Source: Bacteroidota bacterium (GTDB lineage Bacteria; Bacteroidota; Bacteroidia; 2-12-FULL-35-15). From it: 7,144 nucleotides of DNA. Under the pieces are notes generated by a model that saw nothing but the letters and a program-made list of their open reading frames with translations, was not told where the DNA came from and made no database searches. The position numbers were made by a program, and so were the translations under genes. The stretch spans positions 1 to 7,144 of the forward strand of contig JAIOQD010000069.1 in assembly GCA_021413595.1 (NCBI GenBank), in the 5' to 3' direction. Every line of letters starts with the position of its first letter. Position 1 is the stretch's first letter. Shown piece after piece: positions 1 to 6,536 of this stretch.

Positions 1-361
1 TAAAATTTTTACGCATGGCATGAATAAAATGATTTCCACCAATTGAAAATGCATCTCCATCACCAGAAATCACCCATACACTTAAATCAGGGTTAGCCGC
101 TTTTACTCCAGAGGCTATTGCTGCAGCCCTTCCGTGAATACTATGCATTCCATAAGTATCCATATAGTAGGTAAATCGGGAGGAGCAACCTATACCGGAA
201 ATGAAAACAAAATTTTCTTTCGGAATTCCCAAATCCGGAAATACTGTTTGAACCTGTTTTAAAATTGAATAATCTCCACAACCCGGACACCATTTTACAT
301 CCTGATTTGAAGAGAAGTCTTTTGGGCTTGGTTTATTCTGTATTATTGGTACGGTTTCCAT
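1..361 (-). CDS. korB: 2-oxoacid (2-oxoglutarate):ferredoxin oxidoreductase, beta subunit (partial, C-terminus beyond window)
   Basis: This is the thiamine-diphosphate-binding subunit of a cytoplasmic 2-oxoacid:ferredoxin oxidoreductase, which decarboxylates a 2-oxoacid to its acyl-CoA and passes two electrons through iron-sulfur clusters to ferredoxin. The ATG is at 361-359, and 120 codons are visible before the window ends; family members are roughly 330-350 residues, so about two thirds is missing. The visible part has the CPGCG cluster motif (C25, C28), a further probable ligand in GIGCSS (C59), and the diphosphate/Mg signature [12 protein letters not shown] at about residues 100-111. It starts 7 nt after the korA stop and surely shares its transcript. 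No Shine-Dalgarno is seen. Substrate is assigned as 2-oxoglutarate from the two-subunit KorAB layout; pyruvate or another 2-oxoacid cannot be excluded from sequence alone. Confidence 0.93.
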   Translation of the reverse strand, partial: METVPIIQNKPSPKDFSSNQDVKWCPGCGDYSILKQVQTVFPDLGIPKENFVFISGIGCSSRFTYYMDTYGMHSIHGRAAAIASGVKAANPDLSVWVISGDGDAFSIGGNHFIHAMRKNF

Positions 362-368
362 TTTAAAA

Positions 369-2252
369 TTATTTTAACAATTCAACTATTTTTGCTTTTA
401 ACTCAGTAGTAGTATATGGTAAGCCTTGTACCTTAGAAAATCCAATTGCTGGGACTAAATATTTTGCTCTGATAAGCTGTAATAATTGTCCGGAATTCAT
501 TTCAGGGATTAAAATTTGCTCATATCCTTTTAAGAGTTCAGATAAATTTTTCGGAAAGGGGTTTATATACCGCAATTGAATGTGTGCCACATCGTAGCCC
601 TCTGCAATAGATTCACGAACGGCAGTTTTTATTGCGCCATAAGTAGAACCCCAACCTAATATAAGAAGTTTTGCTTTTCCTTTCCCGGAATCAACTATGG
701 CAAGAGGAATAGTATCTGCTATTTTTTCAATTTTTGCTGCACGTAGTTGAACCATTTTTTCATGATTCAAAGGATCATAAGATACATTGCCTGTTTCATT
801 TTGTTTTTCTAATCCACCAATACGATGTTCTAAACCTTTTGTACCAGGTTTAATCCAAGGTCGAACTAAATTTTCATTTCGTTTGTATGGCAATAATACA
901 CCATCTTCTCCATTCGGTTTATCTAAAAAGGAAACAGTAATTTTCTTTAATTGATCTTCCGTTGGAAAGCGCCAAGGCTCAGAGCCATTTGCTATATAAC
1001 CGTCTGTCAATAGAATAACAGGGGTCATGTGTTCAATTGCTATTCTACATGCTTCATAAGCCATATTAAAACAGTCGGACGGTGAAGTTGCTGAAATAAC
1101 AGGTAATGGAGCTTCACCATGTCTGCCATGCATGGCCATTAACAAATCGGCTTGTTCCGTTTTTGTTGGTAACCCTGTTGATGGTCCTCCTCGCTGTACA
1201 TTTACAATCACTAATGGAATTTCAAGAATGGCTGCTAATCCAAGAGCCTCTGTTTTTAATGCCATTCCTGGACCGGAGGTTGTAGTTACTGCTAAATTTC
1301 CAGTATATGAAGCTCCTATTGCAGCACAAATGCCGGCAATTTCATCTTCTGCCTGAAGTGTTTTTACACCATTTGCTTTATACTTTGAAAGTTCATGAAA
1401 AATATCTGTTGCCGGAGTAATTGGATAAGAACCTAAAAACAAAGGCAGTCCGGATTTTTCTGCACCGGCAATCAATCCAATAGCTGTGGCATGGTTTCCG
1501 GTGATGTTTCTGTAAATGCCATTAGGCATTTTTGCAGTATTTACATTATAGCGGGTATTAAAAATTTCAGTGTTTTCACCATAATCCCAACCGGCATTTA
1601 ATGTTTTAATATTTGCATCTCTAATCTCCGATTTTTTAGCAAATTTTTCATTAATAAACTTTATGGTTGAATCCATTTCCTTGTCAAACATCCAAAAGAG
1701 CAATCCCAAAACAAACATATTTTTGGATCTTTCGATATCCTTTGTTCCCAATCCGGTATCTGCTAAACATTCTTTTGTATGTTTAGTAACATCAACCTTA
1801 TGGACGGTAAAATTGGCGAGTGATTCATCCTCTAGAGGATCTACGCCAGCGGGATATTGAGCTAAACCCAAGTTTTTTTTGTCGAATCCTGATAAGTTTG
1901 CAACAATAACTCCACCTTTTTTTAATCGTGGCAAATCCACTTTTAATGCAGCGGCATTCATTACAACCAACACATCGTATTCGTCTCCGGGTGTAAAAAT
2001 CTCCTTGCTTCCAAAGTGAACCTGAAAACCTGAAACACCTGAAATAGTTCCTGTAGGAGCTCTAATTTCTGAAGGGTAATCAGGAAATGTACTTAAATCA
2101 TTCCCGAATAATGCCGTAGTTTCTGTAAACTGCATTCCGGTTAATTGCATTCCATCTCCTGAATCACCCGAAAAACGAACCACAACACTCTCCGATTCTA
2201 TTCCATCTTTTGAGGCAGTTTTTCTCTCCATTTTTTTTTCAATTTTCTCCAT
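369..2252 (-). CDS. korA: 2-oxoacid (2-oxoglutarate):ferredoxin oxidoreductase, fused gamma-alpha subunit
   Basis: This subunit supplies the substrate-binding half of the KorAB enzyme, probably acting as the 2-oxoglutarate to succinyl-CoA step with ferredoxin as acceptor. The 627-residue protein is a natural fusion: a gamma domain at about residues 22-215 ([13 protein letters not shown] near 27-39), then an alpha pyrimidine-binding domain from about 253 to 440, then a C-terminal transketolase-like domain at about 525-620. The YPITP motif (276-280) that contacts the 2-oxoacid carboxylate and the QAEDE stretch (300-304) are intact, as is [17 protein letters not shown] (351-367). The length fits the fused KorA type known from Bacteroidota and mycobacteria. 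ATG at 2252 is chosen; Met8 is a possible alternative start because the first residues are lysine-rich and unconserved. It lies 11 nt downstream of the ferredoxin gene and 7 nt upstream of korB, so the three are probably co-transcribed. Confidence 0.95.
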   Translation of the reverse strand: MEKIEKKMERKTASKDGIESESVVVRFSGDSGDGMQLTGMQFTETTALFGNDLSTFPDYPSEIRAPTGTISGVSGFQVHFGSKEIFTPGDEYDVLVVMNAAALKVDLPRLKKGGVIVANLSGFDKKNLGLAQYPAGVDPLEDESLANFTVHKVDVTKHTKECLADTGLGTKDIERSKNMFVLGLLFWMFDKEMDSTIKFINEKFAKKSEIRDANIKTLNAGWDYGENTEIFNTRYNVNTAKMPNGIYRNITGNHATAIGLIAGAEKSGLPLFLGSYPITPATDIFHELSKYKANGVKTLQAEDEIAGICAAIGASYTGNLAVTTTSGPGMALKTEALGLAAILEIPLVIVNVQRGGPSTGLPTKTEQADLLMAMHGRHGEAPLPVISATSPSDCFNMAYEACRIAIEHMTPVILLTDGYIANGSEPWRFPTEDQLKKITVSFLDKPNGEDGVLLPYKRNENLVRPWIKPGTKGLEHRIGGLEKQNETGNVSYDPLNHEKMVQLRAAKIEKIADTIPLAIVDSGKGKAKLLILGWGSTYGAIKTAVRESIAEGYDVAHIQLRYINPFPKNLSELLKGYEQILIPEMNSGQLLQLIRAKYLVPAIGFSKVQGLPYTTTELKAKIVELLK

Positions 2253-2263
2253 CGAATTATTTG

Positions 2264-2614
2264 CTAATTAGGATGTAATATATTTTTCTTTTCTTCCAAT
2301 TCCTCCTTTGACTCTACGTTACTAGGGTCAGGAATACAACAATCAACAGGGCAAACAGATGCACATTGTGGTTCATCGTGAAAACCAACACACTCGGTAC
2401 ACTTATCGGGAACGATATAATAGAAATCAGCAGAAATTGCTTGATGTGTATCATCAGCATCACAACTGATATTGCTTTTTGAAGTAAATTGCCCCGTTAC
2501 TTCTGTTTTGTCAGAGAATCTCCACTCTGCACCATTTTCATAAATTGCACCATTAGGGCACTCCGGTTCACAAGCACCACAATTAATACAATCGTCAGTT
2601 ATTATTATTGCCAT
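2264..2614 (-). CDS. 2[4Fe-4S] ferredoxin, Alvin-like (4Fe-4S dicluster protein)
   Basis: This small soluble electron carrier has 116 residues. Cluster motif one is CxxCxxCxxxCP at C9, C12, C15 and C19. Motif two is C72xxC75, eight residues (VGFHDEPQ), C84xxxC88P. The eight-residue insertion between the second and third cysteines of the second motif is the hallmark of the Allochromatium vinosum type, known for very low-potential clusters. About 50 residues separate the motifs, longer than in clostridial ferredoxins, and I recall the same arrangement in Bacteroidota homologues. Two extra cysteines (C92, C93) follow the second motif and a charged helix ([10 protein letters not shown]) ends the protein. 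It is the first gene of the minus-strand operon, directly before korA, so it is the likely electron acceptor of KorAB. The start [13 protein letters not shown] is typical for the family. No Shine-Dalgarno is visible; the leader is A/T-rich. Confidence 0.93.
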   Translation of the reverse strand: MAIIITDDCINCGACEPECPNGAIYENGAEWRFSDKTEVTGQFTSKSNISCDADDTHQAISADFYYIVPDKCTECVGFHDEPQCASVCPVDCCIPDPSNVESKEELEEKKNILHPN

Positions 2615-2666
2615 AATTTTTTTGTTAATTTAATCGTAAAGGACTGTTTTTTTGTTTTTTCATTCA

Positions 2667-2680
2667 ATGATATAGATCAT
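2667..2680. promoter_or_regulatory. Candidate Fnr/Crp-family operator (ATGAT-N4-ATCAT)
   Basis: A perfect inverted repeat of 5-bp arms with a 4-bp centre (ATGAT ATAG ATCAT) has the same spacing as the Fnr box TTGAT-N4-ATCAA, and the TGAT...ATCA core is identical; only the outermost base of each arm differs. Its centre is at 2673.5, about 41-43 bp upstream of the start site implied by the TACATTTG box, a position used by class II activators. It also overlaps the weak minus-strand -7 candidate. Regulator identity is inference: short palindromes in A/T-rich DNA can arise by chance. Confidence 0.4.
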
Positions 2681-2702
2681 GTTTTTTTATTTTTAACCGA
2701 AA

Positions 2703-2710
2703 TACATTTG
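2703..2710 (+). promoter_or_regulatory. Putative Bacteroidota-type -7 promoter element for nuoA
   Basis: TACATTTG fits TAnnTTTG exactly and lies 18 nt upstream of the nuoA ATG. The partner -33 element is not evident. If nuoA actually starts at the TTG at 2708, this element could not serve that transcript, so the call depends on the ATG at 2729 being the true start. Confidence 0.35.
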
Positions 2711-2728
2711 GACGTTAAAAATCATTTT

Positions 2729-3079
2729 ATGGGCTCTGTATCTCTTATACTTTTGTTAATATGTGGAATTGTATTTGCCGGAGGAGGAATTCTTCTTTCA
2801 AAAGCATTAGCGAAAACGTCTCACAATTCACAAAAAGGGCTTCCTTATGAGTGCGGTGTTCCTACCACAGGTACATCATGGATCCAATTTAATGTGGGCT
2901 ATTATTTATTTGCCTTGTTATTTTTAGTTTTTGATGTAGAATTGGTTTTTATGTATCCATGGGCAATCGTTGTAAAAGAAGTTGGAATGGTTGCATTAAT
3001 TGAGATCCTGATTTTTATGTTTATTCTCTTTATGGGATTTCTATATGCATGGAGGAAAGGAGCGTTAAAATGGATATAA
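2729..3079 (+). CDS. nuoA: NADH-quinone oxidoreductase (complex I) subunit A
   Basis: NuoA is a small membrane-arm subunit of complex I at the junction with the hydrophilic arm, next to the quinone channel. The 116-residue protein has three membrane segments at about residues 3-25, 57-80 and 88-108. The loop carries the family motif PYECG (39-43), the second segment has FDVE with conserved D69 and E71, and the end reads [10 protein letters not shown], all diagnostic. The open frame extends upstream to 2489, but that part overlaps the ferredoxin gene on the other strand and is not NuoA-like, so ATG 2729 was chosen. About 38 residues precede PYECG, slightly fewer than usual; a TTG at 2708 would add seven (LDVKNHF) and is a real alternative. 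It is the first gene of the nuo operon and overlaps nuoB by 10 nt. Confidence 0.92.
   Translation: MGSVSLILLLICGIVFAGGGILLSKALAKTSHNSQKGLPYECGVPTTGTSWIQFNVGYYLFALLFLVFDVELVFMYPWAIVVKEVGMVALIEILIFMFILFMGFLYAWRKGALKWI
3057..3062 (+). promoter_or_regulatory. Shine-Dalgarno site for nuoB
   Basis: AAGGAG sits 7 nt upstream of the ATG at 3070, inside the nuoA coding sequence. It is one of the few strong ribosome-binding sites in the window and favours 3070 over the in-frame ATG at 3049, which would place this purine run inside the nuoB reading frame. Confidence 0.6.
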
Positions 3080-3603
3080 AAAAACGTGAAGAAAAGGGTG
3101 GATTATCATTTCCCGGACAGCTTCAGGAAACTCCGGACGGAGGATTTTTAGTTACAAAACTAGATGAGGCAATAAATTGGGCTCGATCCAATTCTCTTTG
3201 GCCACTTATTTTTGGAACCAGTTGCTGTGCAATTGAAATGATGTCGGCTGCAGGTGCAAAATACGATTGGTCTCGTTTTGGTTTTGAAGTAGCACGTGCT
3301 AGTCCTCGACAGGCAGATTTATTGATTGTTTCGGGAACTATAGTAATGAAAATGGCTCCTGTACTGAAACGCCTTTACGACCAAATGCCTGATCCGAAAT
3401 ATGTAATTGCAATGGGTGCTTGTACCATTTCCGGTGGGCCATTTTTTTATAATTCCTATTCAGTGGTTAAAGGTGTTGACCATATTATTCCTGTAGATGT
3501 CTATATTCCCGGATGTCCACCACGGCCTGAAGCATTGCTACATGCAATGATTACAATGCAGGAAAAAATAAAACATGAAGCCTATTTTAGAAAGACAAAA
3601 TAA
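3070..3603 (+). CDS. nuoB: NADH-quinone oxidoreductase (complex I) subunit B
   Basis: NuoB carries the terminal [4Fe-4S] cluster N2 that hands electrons to quinone at the interface with NuoD. From the ATG at 3070 it has 177 residues. The N2 ligands are visible: tandem cysteines C52-C53 in [11 protein letters not shown]118 in [12 protein letters not shown], and C149 in IPGCPPRPE. The [11 protein letters not shown] stretch (75-85) is typical of the quinone-facing region. An in-frame ATG at 3049 would add MEERSVK, but the AAGGAG site before 3070 supports the shorter form. The gene overlaps the end of nuoA by 10 nt, implying translational coupling. After its stop a 59-nt gap containing a repeat precedes nuoC. 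Confidence 0.96.
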   Translation: MDIKKREEKGGLSFPGQLQETPDGGFLVTKLDEAINWARSNSLWPLIFGTSCCAIEMMSAAGAKYDWSRFGFEVARASPRQADLLIVSGTIVMKMAPVLKRLYDQMPDPKYVIAMGACTISGGPFFYNSYSVVKGVDHIIPVDVYIPGCPPRPEALLHAMITMQEKIKHEAYFRKTK

Positions 3604-3607
3604 AATT

Positions 3608-3646
3608 ACCAGAAAGACGATAAGGCGCAAAGAAATGAAAATAAAA
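3608..3646 (+). repeat. Intergenic repeat copy A (ACC..AAAGACG..AGGCG type), nuoB-nuoC gap
   Basis: This short stretch in the 59-nt nuoB-nuoC gap aligns with 4126-4163 in the nuoC-nuoD gap: both read ACC, then AAAGACG, AGGCG, AAAG and AATGA in the same order and nearly the same spacing, with most other bases shared. I recall the 'cgcaaagacgcaaaggcg' word as a common dispersed intergenic repeat in many bacteria, including Bacteroidota; that recollection is not tested here. Confidence 0.5.
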
Positions 3647-3662
3647 AAAGAATAAGGAAATA

Positions 3663-4118
3663 ATGACAAAGGAAGAATTAAAAAATAACATTACAGAGCT
3701 ATTACCAAGCACAACTTTTGATGAAACTGGTGAATTTCTGAATGTTATTATTGCTTCTGATGAACTGCTTCCTTTTATGAAAACACTTCGCTCAAAAAGT
3801 GAATTTGATTTTGATTATCTGTTTTGTTTAACCTGCATCGATTTGAATAACCATTTGATGATGGTATATCATCTGATATCAAAAACTCACAATCATTGTA
3901 TAGTCATAAAAGCAAAAATTACGGATACAATTAAGCCCGAAATTGAATCCGTAAACAGTATTTGGAAAACCGCAGAATTAAATGAAGATGAGGTATATGA
4001 TTTATTTGGAGTAAAATTTTTAAATCATCCGAATTTACGCAGACTTTTTTTAGAGGAAGATTGGGAAGGCTATCCCTTAAGAAAAAATTATGTGGACGAA
4101 AATATGATAAAACTTTAA
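3663..4118 (+). CDS. nuoC: NADH-quinone oxidoreductase (complex I) subunit C
   Basis: NuoC (30 kDa-type subunit) is a cofactor-free part of the peripheral arm that packs against NuoD and NuoB. The 151-residue protein has a weakly conserved N-terminal half and the clear family signature in its C-terminal third: ELNEDEVYDLFGV (105-117), then HPNLRRL (122-128), and WEGYPLRKNY (134-143), where the common form is PLRKDY. Its length is near the short end for NuoC; it stops soon after the signature. It is separate from nuoD, unlike the fused nuoCD of Bacteroides and Escherichia. The ATG at 3663 is preceded by AAGGA (3654-3658) with a short 4-nt spacing. A 155-nt non-coding stretch follows, the longest gap in the nuo operon here. 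Confidence 0.94.
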   Translation: MTKEELKNNITELLPSTTFDETGEFLNVIIASDELLPFMKTLRSKSEFDFDYLFCLTCIDLNNHLMMVYHLISKTHNHCIVIKAKITDTIKPEIESVNSIWKTAELNEDEVYDLFGVKFLNHPNLRRLFLEEDWEGYPLRKNYVDENMIKL

Positions 4119-4125
4119 TGAAAAC

Positions 4126-4163
4126 ACCGTAAAGACGCAAAGGCGGGAAAGAATGAGAACAAA
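4126..4163 (+). repeat. Intergenic repeat copy B, nuoC-nuoD gap
   Basis: The sequence beginning ACCGTAAAGACGCAAAGGCG is the partner of copy A in the previous gap, about 520 nt upstream. Its CACCG end (4125-4129) is complementary to CGGTG at 4253-4257, so it and the hairpin region near nuoD lie as a loose inverted pair flanking about 100 nt. This could be a degraded small non-autonomous element, but no target-site duplication is obvious. Confidence 0.45.
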
Positions 4164-4221
4164 AGAAGAATTGAATAATTGTTTGGGAATAAAGATGGAT
4201 TCAAAAGGGATTTATCAATAA
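4153..4221 (+). other. 22-codon micro-ORF in the nuoC-nuoD gap
   Basis: An ATG-to-TAA frame encodes MRTKEELNNCLGIKMDSKGI followed by YQ. Its beginning (TKEELNN) resembles the start of NuoC (MTKEELKNN), and at DNA level ACAAAaGAAGAATTg echoes the nuoC 5' end, which itself follows a copy of the same repeat. This suggests a decayed partial duplication of the nuoC leader, or chance. No recognisable function and no good ribosome-binding site; it is probably not translated usefully. Confidence 0.2.
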
Positions 4222-4237
4222 TTAAAAAAAACGTTGC

Positions 4238-4265
4238 ATCTCCGCATTTTCGCGGTGATTTTTTT
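4238..4265 (+). terminator. Terminator-like hairpin just upstream of nuoD
   Basis: ATC-T-CCGC pairs with GCGG-T-GAT around a 6-nt loop (ATTTTC), giving seven base pairs with one internal T-T mismatch, directly followed by a run of T (4259-4265). This is the form of a weak intrinsic terminator on the plus strand. It ends only 8 nt before the nuoD ATG and lies inside an operon, so it may be a partial terminator, an RNA-processing site, or a remnant of the repeat family in this gap. A full stop here would cut off the rest of complex I, so read-through is expected. Confidence 0.4.
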
Positions 4266-4273
4266 GATAGAGA

Positions 4274-5392
4274 ATGTTGTTAGAACAAAACCATATTACA
4301 AAAGAGGGCGAATTCGTTATTAACATGGGTCCTCAGCATCCGGCTACACATGGCGTTTTGCACTTAAAAGTTTGGCTTGATGGCGAAACAATAAAAAAAG
4401 TTGAACCCCATCTTGGTTATATCCACCGATCGATTGAAAAAATGTGTGAACGTCTTTCCTATCGGCAGTTTATTTTTACAACAAGCAGGATGGATTATTT
4501 ATCCGCTCACATCAATAATCAGGCATGTGCACTTGTTGTTGAAAAAGCACTACAACTGGAAGTGCCACCAAGAGCAAAAGCAATTAGAATCATCATGGCC
4601 GAATTAACAAGGCTTGCTTCTCATCAATTATGGTGGGCTTGTATGGGATTGGATTTAGGAGCTGTTACCCCTTTCTTTTATGCTTTTCGTGAACGTGAAG
4701 CAATAAATGAAATCTGGGAAGAAACCTGTGGTGCACGTCTTACACAAAACTATATCGTTCCAGGGGGCGTGATGATGGATACTCATCCAAATTTCAGGAA
4801 GAGGGTAAAAGATGTGATGAAACAAATAAAAGATAAAGCGCACGAATACGAAGAACTGCTTACCGGTAACGTTATTTTTCAAGAACGATTAAAAGGGGTT
4901 GGGTATCTATCAAGGGAAGATGCAATTTCTTATGGATGTACAGGACCAACTGCAAGGGCTTCCGGTATTAATTCTGATATAAGGAAACTTTTTCCTTATG
5001 ATGGATATGAACAAATAAAATTTGATGAAGTACTTAATTCAGGAGGCGACTGTTGGGCGAGATATTTAGTGCGAATAGAAGAAATGAAACAATCGGTTTC
5101 TATAATAGAGCAACTGATAGATATTATTCCGGAAGGTGATTTTCAGGTAAAAACAAAAAACGTAATAAAGCTGCCTAAAGGGGATTTCTATCAACGAGTT
5201 GAAACAGCACGGGGGGAGTTAGGTGTTTACATTGTTAGTGATGGTGCTGCAAGTCCCTATCGCTGCAAATTTCGTTCACCAAATTTATCCAACTTATCGG
5301 CTATACCAAAAATTGCAGAAGGGGCAAAAATAGGAGACTTAGTGGCAATTATGGCAACAGTAGATTTAGTAATACCAGATATAGACAGATAA
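4274..5392 (+). CDS. nuoD: NADH-quinone oxidoreductase (complex I) subunit D
   Basis: NuoD (49 kDa-type) forms the quinone-binding pocket with NuoB and is related to the large subunit of NiFe hydrogenases. The 372-residue protein has GPQHPATHG (19-27) with the quinone-contacting His22, and RMDYLS with Tyr75, which matches the second quinone ligand known from the Thermus enzyme. Other family landmarks are HRSIEK (51-56), GLDLGAVTPFFYAFREREAI (125-144), CGARLTQNYIVPGG (152-165), GPTARASG (224-231) and a C-terminus ending in IPDIDR. The hydrogenase-type nickel cysteines are absent at the ends, as expected for NuoD. It is slightly shorter than the usual 390-400 residues. No strong Shine-Dalgarno precedes the ATG. 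Only 10 nt separate it from nuoH; nuoE, nuoF and nuoG are not between them. Confidence 0.96.
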   Translation: MLLEQNHITKEGEFVINMGPQHPATHGVLHLKVWLDGETIKKVEPHLGYIHRSIEKMCERLSYRQFIFTTSRMDYLSAHINNQACALVVEKALQLEVPPRAKAIRIIMAELTRLASHQLWWACMGLDLGAVTPFFYAFREREAINEIWEETCGARLTQNYIVPGGVMMDTHPNFRKRVKDVMKQIKDKAHEYEELLTGNVIFQERLKGVGYLSREDAISYGCTGPTARASGINSDIRKLFPYDGYEQIKFDEVLNSGGDCWARYLVRIEEMKQSVSIIEQLIDIIPEGDFQVKTKNVIKLPKGDFYQRVETARGELGVYIVSDGAASPYRCKFRSPNLSNLSAIPKIAEGAKIGDLVAIMATVDLVIPDIDR

Positions 5393-5402
5393 AATAAAAG
5401 AT

Positions 5403-6497
5403 TTGAAAATACTTTTATCATATAGCTTTTCTTCATTAGCAAGTAAAATTAGTACTTGGTTATCAAATGTTATTTCAAATGAAATGCTTTTAATAATCAC
5501 TAAGATGTTAATTCTGGGGATTTCTTTGTTGGCATTTTTAGTTGTGCTTTGTTTTTTTCTTGGATACATGGAAAGAAAGGTGGCGGCATTTATGGAAATT
5601 CGTATAGGCCCCAACAGGGTGGGACCAAAAGGCAGTTTACAAATTGTGGCCGATACTGTGAAGCTATTATTTAAAGAAGGCTTAACACCTGACGCTTCCG
5701 ACAAATTTTTATTTAATCTCGCACCATTCATTGTTGTAATTACCTCAATGCTTGTAGTTGCTCCAATTGCCTATGCAAAAGATTTCCAACTTTGGGATAT
5801 CAGTATAGGTGTATTATATGTTTCATCTATTTCATCCATGGGGGTTATTGGTATTTTGATGGCGGGTTGGTCAAGCAGTAATAAATATTCATTAATTGGT
5901 GCAATGCGCAGTGGTGCACAAATAGTGAGTTATGAGTTGTCAATAGGGTTGTCTTTGATTTCCATTGTTATTCTTTCGGGAAGTATGTCACTATCAGAAA
6001 TTGTTCAAAGTCAAGCCAACGGCTGGTGGATTTTTAAAGGTCATATACCGGTTATCATTTCATTTGTGATTTTTATTGTTGCTTCAACTGCCGAAATTAA
6101 TCGGGCACCATTTGACTTAACCGAAGCGGAGCAGGAATTAACCGGAGGATTTCATACAGAATATTCGGGGATGAAATTTGCCATGTTTCTATTGTCGGAA
6201 TACATCAATTTATTTGTGGTATCAGCAATAGCGGCAACAATTTTTCTCGGAGGCTGGATGCCATTTCATATTGGTAGTTTAAATGGATTCAATCATCTGA
6301 TGGATTATATTCCCTCCTCGATTTGGTTTTTCGCAAAAACATTTTTAATCATTTTTATTATCATGTGGTTTCGCTGGACTTTCCCACGTTTGCGGATTGA
6401 TCAATTGCTGAATTTAGAATGGAAATACTTATTACCAATTAGTATGGTAAATATACTATTGGTAACGATAATGACGATAATGGGCTGGCACTTTTAA
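5403..6497 (+). CDS. nuoH: NADH-quinone oxidoreductase (complex I) subunit H
   Basis: NuoH (ND1) is the membrane subunit that closes the quinone chamber and starts the proton path into the membrane arm. The 364-residue form has about eight membrane segments. Signatures present are MERKV (56-60), RIGPNRVGPKG (67-77), GWSSSNKYSLIGAMRSGAQ (155-173), EINRAPFDLTEAEQEL (231-246), HTEYSGMKFA (251-260) and RWTFPRLRIDQLL (324-336), with the conserved acidic residues of the E-channel loop retained. The start is unsure: the TTG at 5403 leaves a 10-nt gap after nuoD and an amphipathic N-terminal stretch (SSLASKISTWLSNVI) as in relatives, whereas the first in-frame ATG (5487) would give 336 residues and leave only 28 before the ERK motif. 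TTG is preferred. A 7-bp tandem repeat follows the stop. Confidence 0.94.
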   Translation: MKILLSYSFSSLASKISTWLSNVISNEMLLIITKMLILGISLLAFLVVLCFFLGYMERKVAAFMEIRIGPNRVGPKGSLQIVADTVKLLFKEGLTPDASDKFLFNLAPFIVVITSMLVVAPIAYAKDFQLWDISIGVLYVSSISSMGVIGILMAGWSSSNKYSLIGAMRSGAQIVSYELSIGLSLISIVILSGSMSLSEIVQSQANGWWIFKGHIPVIISFVIFIVASTAEINRAPFDLTEAEQELTGGFHTEYSGMKFAMFLLSEYINLFVVSAIAATIFLGGWMPFHIGSLNGFNHLMDYIPSSIWFFAKTFLIIFIIMWFRWTFPRLRIDQLLNLEWKYLLPISMVNILLVTIMTIMGWHF

Positions 6498-6501
6498 AAA
6501 G

Positions 6502-6529
6502 TTTAGAGTTTAAAATTTAGAATTTAGTT
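6502..6529 (+). repeat. Four imperfect 7-bp tandem units (TTTAGAG-like) in the nuoH-nuoI gap
   Basis: TTTAGAG, TTTAAAA, TTTAGAA and TTTAGTT follow one another without spacing, filling most of the 39 nt between the nuoH stop and the nuoI ATG. The heptamer register is clear, with TTTA constant in all units. The origin is probably slippage; a role is not evident. The last unit overlaps the alternative TTG start of nuoI (6528), which argues against that start. Confidence 0.6.
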
Positions 6530-6536
6530 GAATAAG

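Larger units (their letters stand above)
2615..2728. promoter_or_regulatory. Divergent intergenic region between the ferredoxin-kor operon and the nuo operon
   Basis: These 114 nt separate two divergent starts (2614 minus, 2729 plus) and must hold both promoters. The sequence is very A/T-rich with several long T runs. On the plus strand TACATTTG (2703-2710) matches the Bacteroidota -7 consensus TAnnTTTG; no good -33 TTG lies at the expected distance. It would place transcription start near 2715-2717, giving a short leader for nuoA. On the minus strand the best -7 candidate is TATCATTG (complement of 2665-2672), one mismatch from consensus and weak. The shared region makes co-regulation of the two operons plausible. 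Confidence 0.55.

Noticed and set aside
1132..1860. Two plus-strand open frames (1132-1356 and 1663-1860) inside korA
   Set aside because: They are antisense to conserved korA codons, show no recognisable motifs and have no start signals; they are shadows of the real gene.
2640..2700. T-rich runs in the divergent intergenic region as an intrinsic terminator
   Set aside because: No GC-rich stem precedes the T runs, and both flanking genes point away from this region, so no terminator is needed.
2489..2728. N-terminal extension of the nuoA reading frame by about 80 residues
   Set aside because: It overlaps the well-supported ferredoxin gene and the shared promoter region on the other strand, and nothing in it resembles NuoA; the family begins close to the first membrane helix.
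3049..3069. Earlier nuoB start at the ATG at 3049
   Set aside because: It would add seven poorly conserved residues and would put the strong AAGGAG site inside the coding sequence; the ATG at 3070 has that site at good spacing.
4118..4274. A frameshifted nuoCD fusion
   Set aside because: NuoC ends normally after its PLRKNY signature, and NuoD has its own ATG and complete N-terminus; the gap holds no NuoC/NuoD-like residues that a frame change would restore.
5366..5731. Minus-strand open frame of 121 codons across the nuoD-nuoH junction
   Set aside because: It runs opposite to conserved NuoH motifs such as RIGPNRVGPKG; its length is explained by the constraint on the sense strand.
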